DNA of 64,000 nt from Actinoplanes lobatus (GTDB lineage Bacteria; Actinomycetota; Actinomycetes; Mycobacteriales; Micromonosporaceae), in NCBI RefSeq assembly GCF_014205215.1, contig NZ_JACHNC010000001.1, positions 7,002,501 through 7,066,500 of the forward strand, read 5' to 3'. A program made the translations under genes and the position numbers. A model generated the notes under the pieces. That model ran no database searches. It was not told the origin of the DNA and saw only the letters and a program-made list of their open reading frames with translations. Within the stretch, counting starts at the first letter, position 1. Each line of letters begins with the position of its first letter. Of this stretch, positions 8,879 to 17,148 are shown in pieces.

Positions 8879-10042
8879 TCAAGAGGCGGCTGCGAGGTCT
8901 GTTCTATGGTGGGTTTCGGCGGGTCCGGGAAGTGACTTCTCCGAAGTGTCGATCATGGGGTTGAGGTCGGCCGCGCTGGATTGCAGAGTCGCCCCCATAT
9001 GTCCTCCCGGGCCCGTCTCGATCCGTTTCGCGTCGGCGACCATCCGCTTGTAGACGATGTCGGACAGGCGACGTTTCAACGCTCGCATCGCTTCCATCGG
9101 GGTCTTGCCGTCGGCGAGTTTGCGCCGGTAGTAGCGGCGGCCTTCGGTGTCACGACGGAGCTGGACCACCGCCATGATGTGCAGGGCCCGGTTGATGCGC
9201 CGGTTCCCGGCACGCGACAGACGGTGGCGGTTCTGGTCGCCGGAGGACGCGTCGATGGGTGCGGTGCCGTTCCAGGACGCGAAGTGGCCGCGGCTGGCGA
9301 ACCGGGCGATGTCACCGATGTCGCCGATCAGCCGGGCGGCACCGGACGGGCCGATCCCGGTGAGTTCCTGCAGGGTGCTGCCGGTGGAGGCGACCAGGTC
9401 GGTGAGTTCGGCGTTGGCGAGCTTGATTTTCTTGTCGATCGTGACGAGCTCGTGGATCAACTCGGACGCCAGCCAGCGGCGGGTCTTGCCGACCAGGTCT
9501 CGCGGCCGGACGGTATTGAGCAGGGCGCGGGCCTGCTGGGCGGACAGGAACTTCTTCGCCCCACCTGGAATGAGTTCGAGCAGCAGGTGATGCAGCCGGG
9601 ACACGACTTCGGTGCGGGTCCGGCCGAGCTGGTCACGGCGGTCGACCAGCAGTCGCAACGCCACCGTGGTGTCATCGGCCTGCACCTGCCGCAGACCTGC
9701 CGTGCGCAACGCGGCCACGGCGACGCTGTGAGCGTCGACCGGGTCGGTCTTACGGCCCTGACCGGTAGCGAACACCCGTGCTCGCGCCGACAACTTCGTC
9801 GGCACGTCGACGACCGTCTCACCGTCAGCGACCAGGCGCTGGGCGACATGCCGGCCGATGCCGTTGCAGCCCTCGACAGCCCAGATCCGTTCGCCGTGTT
9901 TGCGGCCGGCGGCGAGCATCGCCTTGTAGCCGTCGTGATCAGTGCCGAACCGGCCCTTGCCGAGGACACGTTCGCGCGGGTCGATGACCTCGATGGTGGC
10001 TGATCGTTTGTGCGGGTCCACTCCGATGACGACATTGGGCAT
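8879..10042 (-). CDS. IS110-family DEDD transposase, copy A
   Basis: 387 residues, full length for the family. The start MPNVVIGVDPHK is chosen because the RuvC-like strand with the first catalytic Asp (GVDPHK) must be near the N-terminus and because copy B starts at the same place. Other acidic motifs are AVEGCNG, KTDPVDAHSVAVAAL and the C-terminal Tnp20 part ELTGIGPSGAARLIGDIGDI...FASWNGTAPIDASSGDQNRHRLSRAGNRRINRALH, which holds the catalytic Ser region of this family. Known members move by a bridge-RNA-guided, circular-intermediate route. The gene appears intact. Its predicted protein is close to, but clearly different from, that of copy B. Confidence 0.95.
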   Translation of the reverse strand: MPNVVIGVDPHKRSATIEVIDPRERVLGKGRFGTDHDGYKAMLAAGRKHGERIWAVEGCNGIGRHVAQRLVADGETVVDVPTKLSARARVFATGQGRKTDPVDAHSVAVAALRTAGLRQVQADDTTVALRLLVDRRDQLGRTRTEVVSRLHHLLLELIPGGAKKFLSAQQARALLNTVRPRDLVGKTRRWLASELIHELVTIDKKIKLANAELTDLVASTGSTLQELTGIGPSGAARLIGDIGDIARFASRGHFASWNGTAPIDASSGDQNRHRLSRAGNRRINRALHIMAVVQLRRDTEGRRYYRRKLADGKTPMEAMRALKRRLSDIVYKRMVADAKRIETGPGGHMGATLQSSAADLNPMIDTSEKSLPGPAETHHRTDLAAAS

Positions 10043-10269
10043 CTGTCTCGTCCTCCCTGCTCCGACCTGGTGTCGGCGGGAGGGCAGCGCTACTTTGAGC
10101 TGGGCAAACCCCTCTGGAGCCTCTCCGCGCCGCGGTGACCGGCAGGGCGCATGCCAAATCTGAGCCACACCCAAGATGCAGGTGGACAGCCGAATTGAGA
10201 GCGTCTCCGCCGGTCACCTCGACCATGCCTGGCCGGGCAGCGGTCGTGCCACCAGTAGATAAGTAGCCG
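10043..10269 (-). ncRNA. Candidate bridge-RNA region of IS110 copy A
   Basis: In the IS110 group the noncoding part between the element end and the transposase start encodes a structured bridge RNA with donor and target guide loops. This stretch lies in that place and on that strand. It is conserved in blocks with copy B (for example GCGCTACTTTGAGCTGGGCA and CTCCGCGCCGCGGTGACCGG) and variable between them. An internal copy of the element tip, GGCAAACCCCTCT, lies at 10103-10115. The RNA itself and its boundaries are inferred. Confidence 0.45.
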
Positions 10270-10313
10270 AGTTGAGTGCGTTCGCGGTCTGCAAGCTCTG
10301 GCGGGAGCCAAGG

Positions 10314-11111
10314 CTATTGCATAGCGGTGGCCGGGGGATGATCGAAGGATTCTGGGCAGCGGAAGGTATACAGCGAGTAGCCACGCCCGATTTGCACGCC
10401 GACGGTGTCCGGAGACGCGCTCGAGTCCTCTTCCTGTGGGCGCCAGCTGCAATTCATGCCGTTCCAATCAGCCGAGGCCGCTGTGGAGGTCAAAATCATC
10501 CCGGAGCCGCAAACAGCACAATTCATGGGGTGCGGGTCGGTCAGTGACCAGTTCGCGTACCCGCCGACCTTCCAGCCCGGTGCGAGTGACAGGTCGCTGT
10601 GATAGTCAGGGCTATCGTCCTCATCCTCGGCTTCGTCGTCCGGGTCCCATGCATCAAGCCGCTCACGCAGGTCGTCTGGCAGCAGATCGGCGTACTGATA
10701 CTCGCGTACCTGTTCGGGGTGCACCACGCACGGAACGGGCAGGTAAATGTCGCTGATCACCGGCGGCTCGGGCGGCATGGCGAGTAGCGGGCCGATGGCG
10801 GAGCTTTCGCGCCAGTAGAGGAAGACGCGAGGGCTGTAGTGCCGATCCGAGTGGTCAACCGGGCACCACAGCACCTGGAGCAGGTCGGTGCCGTCCGGGC
10901 CGGCGTAGTCCGGGATGTCATGGCGGTACAGCTGCGCGATCGGGGCCAGCGGGATCGGATTCTCGATCAGTTCGTCGAGGTCCAGGGCATCGACCGCGTC
11001 GAGTTCGGCCCGTTCCTCGGCGGTCAGGAACTCGCCGTCCGGCAACGGCGCCCTGGCGTTCGCGGTCGCGAGGATCTCGCGCCGGCGGCGCTCGGCGGCC
11101 GGGGTAGTCAA
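10314..11111 (-). CDS. DUF1963/YwqG-like protein
   Basis: 265 residues. The C-terminal half has the family pattern PGWKVGGYANWSLTDPHPMNC followed by CAVCGSGM and a WNGMNCSW segment, then RGYSLYTFRCPE. DUF1963 (YwqG-like) proteins are small beta-rich cytosolic proteins of unknown function, often linked to toxin-immunity loci. The N-terminal 40 residues are a charged helix. An acidic run (DPDDEAEDEDDSPD) separates the two parts. The only available start is a TTG at 11111, with an in-frame TAG 13 codons upstream and no good ribosome site, so the start is uncertain. It lies just beyond the right end of IS110 copy A. Confidence 0.7.
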   Translation of the reverse strand: MTTPAAERRRREILATANARAPLPDGEFLTAEERAELDAVDALDLDELIENPIPLAPIAQLYRHDIPDYAGPDGTDLLQVLWCPVDHSDRHYSPRVFLYWRESSAIGPLLAMPPEPPVISDIYLPVPCVVHPEQVREYQYADLLPDDLRERLDAWDPDDEAEDEDDSPDYHSDLSLAPGWKVGGYANWSLTDPHPMNCAVCGSGMILTSTAASADWNGMNCSWRPQEEDSSASPDTVGVQIGRGYSLYTFRCPESFDHPPATAMQ

Positions 11112-11522
11112 GTTGTACGGCTCGTGTGCCCCGCCGTCGTCGCAGACGGGCTACACCTCGTCTGCCGGCCACAGCAACGGGCCGCCGACCGAGCTGTCCG
11201 TGACGGTCGGCTTACCAGGCTGCGGGTGCAGGCGGGTGGCGGTGGTCGAGTGTTTCCGCAGTTCAGGGAAAAGCTCGGTGATGTCGAGGGGGCGCGGGGG
11301 GTGTGGTGCGAGCCATAGCAGTGGATCTTAAAGCCCTGGGTTCAGAGGAAAATCGGTCGAACTACCGTGCCGCCACGACTCGCGTCCGGTGAAAGCACTG
11401 ATCTGCGATCAGATCGGTGCTGAGTTTAAAACAACGCGATCTGCCCCGGTAGCGCCGCCTTCATGGCCTCCGGAACGTAGCCGTCCATCAACCGCGCGCC
11501 CGCGCCGAATGTAGTGCGCCGG
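11112..11522. other. Intergenic stretch
   Basis: About 411 bases with no credible gene. A short inverted repeat, CTGATC-TGC-GATCAG, lies at 11398-11412. No terminator or clear promoter was recognised. Confidence 0.4.
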
Positions 11523-11867
11523 TCAGGCCAGGAGGGTCAGTGCTGTCCTTGCCAATGCCCTGACCTGATCCCATTCCGTTCGCCTGGTCAAGGCCTCGAC
11601 ATGCCACAGACCAGCGTTGTGCTCTCCGCTCATCGAGCTGAGGTGTTCGTCGATCTCGGCCAACACCGGCAGCGCCGTGTCGTTCAACCAGCCGCGCTCG
11701 ATGAAGGTCGGTACCAGCCGGAAACCGTCGTCAAACTCCAGCGCCAGCTCGTCCACCAGCGGGAGGCCCTTCACTCCGAGCCAAGCGACCTGCGCATCGG
11801 CCTCCAGGGCAAGCACGGCGACACTGCGCACGAAGGCAGCGACGAATATGGGGCCAGGCTGTTCCAC
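11523..11867 (-). CDS. Hypothetical protein
   Basis: 114 residues of balanced composition, with predicted mixed alpha/beta segments (FVAAFVRSVAVLALEADAQVAWLGV, LVDELALEFDDGFRLVPTFIERGWL, VRALARTALTLLA). No family is recognised. Size, acidity and isolated setting resemble immunity-type proteins, but nothing in the sequence proves that. It ends at TGA 11523 and has about 235 noncoding bases upstream. Confidence 0.6.
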   Translation of the reverse strand: MEQPGPIFVAAFVRSVAVLALEADAQVAWLGVKGLPLVDELALEFDDGFRLVPTFIERGWLNDTALPVLAEIDEHLSSMSGEHNAGLWHVEALTRRTEWDQVRALARTALTLLA

Positions 11868-12102
11868 GAGATCAGCCTATTGCTTCGCCCCCGAGGGCTG
11901 ACGCAGCCCAGGCCGGCCCGCCGTCACGGCCGGTGACCGGCACTCTCGCCGCCCGGCTTCTCGTCCTGCCGAGTTTAGTGCGGCGTATCTGCTGAGTCGG
12001 TTAGCAGCCTGCTATGCGCTCCGGGTCGACGAGAATCGATGGCAATGGTCTTCTGGGATGGCGCTTGGGCGGGCTGCGTCGCTGGCGATGCGCGTGCCCA
12101 GT

Positions 12103-12975
12103 TCAGCGTTGTCTGTCGTCGCAGGGCAAATCGAAGCGTTCGGCCAGCGCCGACATCTCGTCCTGCTGTTCGGCGCGGTCTGTAGAGGTCACATTGACCA
12201 CCACTCGGGTCACGCCTTCTGCGGCTAACGCCTCAGCCCGTTCCCGTGTCATCGAGATCGAAGCCCACCTCGTATATTCCAGCGCGCCCGGGTCGCGCCC
12301 GGCAGCCTCAGCTTCGGATCGGGCCATATCGAGCTGGGTAGCTCGCTCCTGCGGGCTTAGCATCCCGCCCGGAAAATAGCCGTCACCCCGCTGCCCCGCA
12401 CGGCGGGCGGCGGCCCGGCTCGACCCGCCGACGTGAATCGGCAGAGTGGTCATGCCGTACGGCTTCGGGAAGCTGCACAAGTCGTCGAAATCGAAGAACT
12501 CGCCGTGAAAACTGACGCCCTCCGCACCACCGGACCACAGCAGGCGCAGCACGTCGATCGCCTCGTCGGCGCGCCGACCCCGGGAGCGGAAGTCGACACC
12601 CACCGCCCGCGCCTCGCCGGGCAGGCTGCCCAACCCTACGGTCAACAACCGCATCCGTCCTCTGGAGAGCACGTCGATAGTGGCGAGGCGCTTCGCCAGC
12701 ACGACCGGGTGCTGGTACGGCAGCAACAGCACACCGGTACCAAGCAGAATGCGGCTGGTAGCGGCCGCGACGAAACTCAGCGCGTCGAGCGGGTCGACCA
12801 ACGGCAGGTCCGGCGGCAATTCCATCGAGCCGAGCACCGCGCCGCGATAAAGCACCACGTGCTCGGGCATGTACAGTGCCTCGAAGCCGCATGCTTCCGC
12901 GTGACGCGCATAGGCGACCATATGCTCAGGATCCACGCCGAGCGAAGCAGTGCTGTAACTGATGGCGAACTTCAT
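12103..12975 (-). CDS. Luciferase-like (LLM, probably F420-dependent) oxidoreductase
   Basis: 290 residues of the bacterial luciferase/F420-oxidoreductase TIM-barrel family. It shows the N-terminal strand MKFAISYSTASLGVDP, EACGFEALYMPEH, the LGTGVLLLPYQHPVVLAKRLATID block shared by F420-dependent members, RMRLLTVGLGSLPGE with a Gly-rich loop, and PIHVGGSSRAAARRAGQRGDGYFPGG near the cofactor phosphate. It carries out two-electron reduction or oxidation of an unknown small substrate. The ATG has GGAGC six bases upstream. It is transcribed alone in the interval between the two IS110 copies. Confidence 0.88.
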   Translation of the reverse strand: MKFAISYSTASLGVDPEHMVAYARHAEACGFEALYMPEHVVLYRGAVLGSMELPPDLPLVDPLDALSFVAAATSRILLGTGVLLLPYQHPVVLAKRLATIDVLSRGRMRLLTVGLGSLPGEARAVGVDFRSRGRRADEAIDVLRLLWSGGAEGVSFHGEFFDFDDLCSFPKPYGMTTLPIHVGGSSRAAARRAGQRGDGYFPGGMLSPQERATQLDMARSEAEAAGRDPGALEYTRWASISMTRERAEALAAEGVTRVVVNVTSTDRAEQQDEMSALAERFDLPCDDRQR

Positions 12976-13183
12976 GACCGAGCTCCATCGTCCGGCAGGT
13001 ACAGGGCGCTAGGGACGTTAAAGTTTGCCGTCGGCGTCAAGGCAACGACCATCGCCAAGGCGGTCAACGAAATCGGCCCGCCTCCCTGGCCTGTCTCCTC
13101 AATTTTGCTTCCAAAGACCCTCATTACAGGCACTGATTTGCCGCCGATAAGGCGACTTGGTCGTTCCGGGCTGCCCTGCGGGC

Positions 13184-14155
13184 TTAGCCGCCGGGCACGA
13201 CGGCTACCACGGCGTCCGGGGCGTCGACCGGGTAGAGACCCCAGCTCAGTGCCGCCCGGGCCGCCTCCAGGAACGCTGGCACCTCGCCCGCTCCGACTCG
13301 CCGGTACCGCAGCGTACCGTCGGTGGGCTCATTGAGCAGCCCGTGGTACTCCTCGGCCGCCGGCGGCTCCCACCCGTCCGTGACGCCGCCGGTGGGCGGC
13401 TCGGGGAACGCGGTGATCGTTGCCCCTGGCGGAATGGTGTCGCGGGCCTTCGCAGGATCGCCGCCCCGGGGAATCAGCAGCCACCGGTGCTCCCGTTCCC
13501 CTGTGCTCGCCAGCAGGACGAGGTCCTGCTCCTGGACGGTGTCGTTGACCTGCCACCACCAGCCGTCGTCCGCGACCCCCTCGGTGAATTCGGCGGGGAC
13601 CAGGGCCGGTTCCGCGGTGGTGCGGGGCGTGTTCCAGTCGACGATCGCTTGGCGGGCCTGATCGCGGATGGCCACCACACCGATCAACAGCACGGTGATC
13701 CCGGCGATCCGGACGGCGTCCAGCAGCGCGTCCATTCCGAGGGCGGAGACGACGTCGGACCCCGATGCGGGGTCGTGCCGTCGGATCACGGCGGGGATGC
13801 CTACGAGAAGCGACCACACCGGCACCGACCAGTGCCAGACCGCGGCGTCGGCATCAGCCGGGACGAAGTTGCCGAGCATCTCCCGCGTGCGGTTCCGCCA
13901 CAGGTAGAAGCCGCCGATGTACGCGCCGAGCAGTACGAAGTGCAGGAGCCAGACGTCCGTCGGATGGTCGATGATCCAGAGCACGTTCGGCGACACCGCC
14001 GGGTCGCCTGTCGACAGATGATGGCGCAGGGCCAGTTCGCCAGCGAACAGGAACACGTCGAAGCATCCCGCCGCCCCGACAGCCAGGATCAGTGCGTGAG
14101 TGCCGAACTCCCATGAGCCCGGCGGGCGGATAACGGCGGCCGTGGTGTCTTTCAT
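13184..14155 (-). CDS. Membrane protein with four N-terminal helices (DUF4328-like)
   Basis: 323 residues. Hydrophobic segments occur near residues 20-42, 60-85, 105-125 and 145-165 (ALILAVGAAGCFDVFLFAGEL, VWLLHFVLLGAYIGGFYLW, WSVPVWSLLVGIPAVI, AVRIAGITVLLIGVVAI). This layout and the WRNRTREM segment resemble DUF4328 proteins, though the match is from memory. The C-terminal 150 residues are soluble, with a WWWQVNDTVQEQDLVLLAS domain of unknown role and a Trp-rich, negatively charged surface. GGGGAAG precedes the ATG. It is a single gene. Confidence 0.7.
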   Translation of the reverse strand: MKDTTAAVIRPPGSWEFGTHALILAVGAAGCFDVFLFAGELALRHHLSTGDPAVSPNVLWIIDHPTDVWLLHFVLLGAYIGGFYLWRNRTREMLGNFVPADADAAVWHWSVPVWSLLVGIPAVIRRHDPASGSDVVSALGMDALLDAVRIAGITVLLIGVVAIRDQARQAIVDWNTPRTTAEPALVPAEFTEGVADDGWWWQVNDTVQEQDLVLLASTGEREHRWLLIPRGGDPAKARDTIPPGATITAFPEPPTGGVTDGWEPPAAEEYHGLLNEPTDGTLRYRRVGAGEVPAFLEAARAALSWGLYPVDAPDAVVAVVPGG

Positions 14156-14266
14156 CGAGCTTCCCCGTGATCGATCTGTCCGATGGTGATCGGAGGACTC
14201 TAATCGATTCGTCCGGGCCTCCCGGGGCCATGTCGCGGGCGCCCAGGGCCTACAGGCTCGCCCGCA

Positions 14267-14280
14267 CTCATCTGCCGCCG
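14267..14280 (-). repeat. Dispersed CTCATCTGCCGCCG element
   Basis: The same 14 bases recur at 16521-16534, and shorter variants are at 17086-17100 and 17723-17742. In three of the four cases they are followed by a variant of TTCGTGCGC. Each lies in the leader of a minus-strand gene (starting at 14155, 16499, 16994 and 17667). Function is unknown. Confidence 0.5.
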
Positions 14281-14349
14281 TCCGTGTGCATCATCCGCAG
14301 GCAGCAGAGAACCTATTCCAGTGAGATTCAATGTCCCCGACGCCTCAAG

Positions 14350-14562
14350 TTACTGTTGACGGGTCTCCTGATGCTCAGCTATCGGATGCCGGAGTGCGAG
14401 AGTGGCGTGGAGCTGGCCAAGCCTGACAGTGGTGTCCAGAAACCCCCAGATCATCTGATCGACATTCCCATCGGCTTCGACGTCAAGGCGGAGATCGCCG
14501 TACAACTGCTCGGCCTCGGCGACCAGTTCCTCTGCGCGTACGGCGTGCTGCTCTGGAGTCAT
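14350..14562 (-). CDS. Small helical hypothetical protein
   Basis: A 70-residue protein beginning MTPEQHAVRAEELVAEAEQL. It is almost wholly helical, with a second helix TTVRLGQLHATLALRHPI. Similar short actinomycete proteins with this opening and an AHATLAL segment are familiar but uncharacterised. The ATG at 14562 is preferred because GGAAG lies upstream and the family starts there; a longer in-frame reading would run into IS110 copy B. The IS end is 98 bases upstream of the start. Confidence 0.65.
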   Translation of the reverse strand: MTPEQHAVRAEELVAEAEQLYGDLRLDVEADGNVDQMIWGFLDTTVRLGQLHATLALRHPIAEHQETRQQ

Positions 14563-14674
14563 GCCGTCATGCTTCCATCTCAGCGTGATCGGTGCTGTCT
14601 GCCTGTTCGTCGGTGGGCGGCCGTTCGGCGACTCGGCCAAGGACTGCTGAGCACTCACATGGCACCCCTCTGTG

Positions 14675-15838
14675 TCAAGAGGCGGTGAGAAGCGGTGCTC
14701 TAAGCTGGTCTTCAACGGGTCCGGGAAGTGACTTCTCCGAAGTGTCGACCTTGGGGTTCGGGTCGTCCGCGCTGGATTGCAGAGTCGCCCCCACGTGTCC
14801 TCCCGGGCCCGTCCTTAGCCGCTTGGCGTCGGCGACCATTTGCCGGTAGGCGACGTCGGAGAGCCGTCGTTTCAGGGCGCGCATGGCTTCCATGGTGGTC
14901 TTGCCTTCGGCGAGTTTGCGCCGGTAGTGGCGGCGTCCTTCGGTGTCGTTGCGGAGCTGGACGACGGCCATGATGTGCAGGACCCGGTTGATGCGCCGGT
15001 TCCCGGCTCGCGACAGCCGGTGCCGGTTCTGGTCGCCGGAGGAGGCGTCGATGGGTGCGGTGCCGTTCCAGGAGGCGAAGTGGCCGCGGCTGGCGAATCG
15101 GCTGATGTCGGCGATGTCGCCGATCAGGCGGGCGGCGCCGGACGGGCCGATGCCGTGCAGCTGTTGCAGTCGGCTGCCGGTCGACGCGACCAGGTCGTTG
15201 AGCTCGGTGTTCGCGACTTTGATCTTCTTGTCGATGGTGACGAGTTCGTGGATCAGTTCGGAGGCCAGCCAGCGGCGAGTTTTGCCGACGACGTCGCGGG
15301 GCCGGACGGTGTTGAGCAGCGCTCGGGCCTGCTGGGCGGACAGGAACTTCTTGGCTCCGCCGGGGATGAGTTCGAGCAGTAGGTGGTGCAGCCGGGAGAT
15401 GATCTCGGTGCGGGCGTGGCCGAGCTGGTCGCGGCGGTCGACGAGCAGCCGCAACGCCACGGTGGTGTCATCGGCGGTGACCTGCCGCAGGTCAGGGGTG
15501 CGCAGGGCGACGACGGCGACGCTGTGGGCGTCGACGGGGTCGGTCTTGCGGCCTTGGCCGGTGGAGAAGACCCGGGCCCGGGCGGACAGCTTCGCGGGCA
15601 CGTCGAGGACGGTCTCACCGTCGGCGACCAGGCGCTGGGCGACGTGCCGGCCGATGCCGTTGCAGCCCTCGACCGCCCAGATCCGGTCGGTGTGCTCACG
15701 GCCGGCGGTGAGCATGGCCTGGTAGCCGTCGCTGTCGGTGCCGAAGCGGCCCTTGCCGAGCACACGCTCACGATGGTCGATGACCTCGATGGTCGCGGAA
15801 CGCTTGTGCGGGTCTACGCCGATGACGACTTGGCCCAT
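14675..15838 (-). CDS. IS110-family DEDD transposase, copy B
   Basis: 387 residues, starting MGQVVIGVDPHKRS and intact through the same motifs as copy A: AVEGCNGIGRH, KTDPVDAHSVAVVAL, HGIGPSGAARLIGDIADI and NGTAPIDASSGDQNRHRLSRAGNR. Differences from copy A are spread along the protein (for example FGTDSDGYQAM versus FGTDHDGYKAM), so the two copies are related but not a recent duplication. The protein should catalyse RNA-guided excision and insertion of its own element. It is the second of two copies placed just upstream of small minus-strand genes. Confidence 0.95.
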   Translation of the reverse strand: MGQVVIGVDPHKRSATIEVIDHRERVLGKGRFGTDSDGYQAMLTAGREHTDRIWAVEGCNGIGRHVAQRLVADGETVLDVPAKLSARARVFSTGQGRKTDPVDAHSVAVVALRTPDLRQVTADDTTVALRLLVDRRDQLGHARTEIISRLHHLLLELIPGGAKKFLSAQQARALLNTVRPRDVVGKTRRWLASELIHELVTIDKKIKVANTELNDLVASTGSRLQQLHGIGPSGAARLIGDIADISRFASRGHFASWNGTAPIDASSGDQNRHRLSRAGNRRINRVLHIMAVVQLRNDTEGRRHYRRKLAEGKTTMEAMRALKRRLSDVAYRQMVADAKRLRTGPGGHVGATLQSSADDPNPKVDTSEKSLPGPVEDQLRAPLLTAS

Positions 15839-16064
15839 GTGCTTGCCTCTCCCTCGATCCGACGCTGGGTCGGCGGGAGGGCAGCGCTACTTTGAGCTGG
15901 GCATACCCCTCTTGAGCCACTCCGCGCCGCGGTGACCGGCAGGCGCATGCCATGTGTGAGTCACACCCAAACTTGCGGTGGACAGCCGCGAGCGAGCGAT
16001 CCCACCGGTCACCTCGACCAAGCCTGGCCGGGCTGTGGTCGTACTTCAATGAAACAAGTAGCCG
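15839..16064 (-). ncRNA. Candidate bridge-RNA region of IS110 copy B
   Basis: The 226-base leader of the transposase corresponds to 10043-10269 of copy A. It keeps GCGCTACTTTGAGCTGGGCA and CTCCGCGCCGCGGTGACCGG and carries the tip-like GGCATACCCCTCT at 15900-15912. Divergence from copy A is greatest near the outer end, as expected if target-guide loops differ. Inferred from position and conservation only. Confidence 0.45.
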
Positions 16065-16088
16065 CGAGTTGTGCATCGCAGCGAGGCG

Positions 16089-16499
16089 CTATGCGTCCCG
16101 GAACCACCCGACCACTGGAGCGTTCATGTAATCGTCCTCGTGCTCAGGCGGCCAACGATCGCGTAGAGCCTTCACCATCTCGCCGCCCGTGGCGTCGGCA
16201 ACGGCGCACGGCGGCGAGTGCAGGCACCCAGGAATACCGGCTTCCGCGAAGCTGCGATGCATCTCCCACGCTCGCGCCAACTGCTCGCCAGTCAGGCGGT
16301 GCAGAACGTAGACGCGAGGTTCGAAATCCCAGTGCTCGCCGTCGTCGTTGGTGACCATGACGAACCAACACTCGCGACCGTCATACAGGGCAACGCCCGT
16401 GATGGGGCCGTCGTACCAATCGCTGAACCATACTTTTCGTACCTCCGACAGCTCAGGTAGACCCGAGAGGCGAGAAGCGGCATGCACGATGTCGACCAT
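16089..16499 (-). CDS. Hypothetical protein
   Basis: 136 residues, alpha/beta, with a central beta-rich block (VWFSDWYDGPITGVALYDGRECWFVMV, HWDFEPRVYVLHRL) followed by a helix (EQLARAWEMHRSFAEAG) and a Trp/acidic tail. No family is recognised. Its position 25 bases beyond the right end of IS110 copy B and its isolated minus-strand setting are the only context. A dispersed CTCATCTGCCGCCG element lies 22 bases upstream of its start. Confidence 0.65.
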   Translation of the reverse strand: MVDIVHAASRLSGLPELSEVRKVWFSDWYDGPITGVALYDGRECWFVMVTNDDGEHWDFEPRVYVLHRLTGEQLARAWEMHRSFAEAGIPGCLHSPPCAVADATGGEMVKALRDRWPPEHEDDYMNAPVVGWFRDA

Positions 16500-16550
16500 A
16501 CTGCTGGGTAGGCTGCCGCCCTCATCTGCCGCCGTTCGTGCGCTCGGCTG

Positions 16551-16994
16551 TCACCGTTGAACGGATCGCGTGGGATCGCCGCCGTAGAGGGCTGCGAAGA
16601 CGCGGTCCCGCAGGATCTCGTACTGCTGGCGGCATCGCCGGGGTGGGCCCGGCGGGCGTTGCTGTACCTGACCACCGACGACGACTTCCTGTGGGTGGAA
16701 CTGGTCAGCCGTCAGGTCGACCTCGCGGCCGTCGGCTAACCGATTCCAGTAGTGGTAGCCGACCTTGGCGTCTCCTGCGAAGACCTCGCCGAGAATCAGC
16801 TCTCCGCCGAGCAGGTCCTGAATGATCAAGGCGGTCACCCCGCATTGACCACGGGCTGCGTTGCCGGCGTGCCAGTCCTGCACATCGTGCGGGTCACAGG
16901 TATCCGCTCCCCAGCCGGCCCGCAGTACCGGCCGCAGCACCTCCAGGTCAATCGTGAGAGGGGCTGTTCGTTGGTCGCGCTCTCCAGACGTCAC
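16551..16994 (-). CDS. YunG-like protein
   Basis: 147 residues with the YunG-family pattern: DLEVLRPVLRAGWGADTCDP, NAARGQCGVTALIIQDLLGGELILGEV, then GYHYWNRLADGREVDLTADQF. The Cys in RGQCGVTA, the His in GYHYWN and the Asp in REVDLT are arranged like a Cys-His-Asp papain/transglutaminase-type site, which suggests a hydrolase or transferase; that reading is inference. The C-terminal segment (RRCRQQYEILRDRVFAAL) is a basic helix. The GTG at 16994 lacks a good ribosome site, so the start may be a few codons off. Confidence 0.75.
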   Translation of the reverse strand: MTSGERDQRTAPLTIDLEVLRPVLRAGWGADTCDPHDVQDWHAGNAARGQCGVTALIIQDLLGGELILGEVFAGDAKVGYHYWNRLADGREVDLTADQFHPQEVVVGGQVQQRPPGPPRRCRQQYEILRDRVFAALYGGDPTRSVQR

Positions 16995-17148
16995 CCAGGA
17001 AGGGTCAGCCCTCGACCGGGTTGAGAGTCAAGGAAAGAACGCGCCTCGGGTCCTGACCGGCCGAACGGCGCCACCGGCGGGAGCGCTCATCTGCCGCGAT
17101 CCGGTTGCTACGAAGCGTGACGGCCGGTGTGGCAGTTTCGGCTCGCGG

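Larger units (their letters stand above)
8865..10269 (-). mobile_element. IS110-family insertion sequence, copy A
   Basis: The ends were set by comparison with copy B. Similarity begins at GGCACCCCTCTGTG (8865 and 14661) and fades after AAGTAGCCG (ending 10269 and 16064), giving 1405 and 1404 bases. There are no terminal inverted repeats, as expected for IS110. It contains one DEDD transposase and a leader of about 227 bases upstream of it. Confidence 0.8.
14661..16064 (-). mobile_element. IS110-family insertion sequence, copy B
   Basis: Same architecture, orientation and length as copy A, with diverged sequence. It starts at GGCACCCCTCTGTG (14661) and ends near AAGTAGCCG (16064). No inverted terminal repeats and no obvious target duplication. 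The 4.4 kb between the copies holds DUF1963, a hypothetical, an LLM enzyme, a membrane protein and a small helical protein. Confidence 0.8.

Noticed and set aside
8865..16064. Composite transposon made of the two IS110 copies
   Set aside because: IS110 elements are not known to move as pairs, the copies are diverged, and no flanking duplication is seen.
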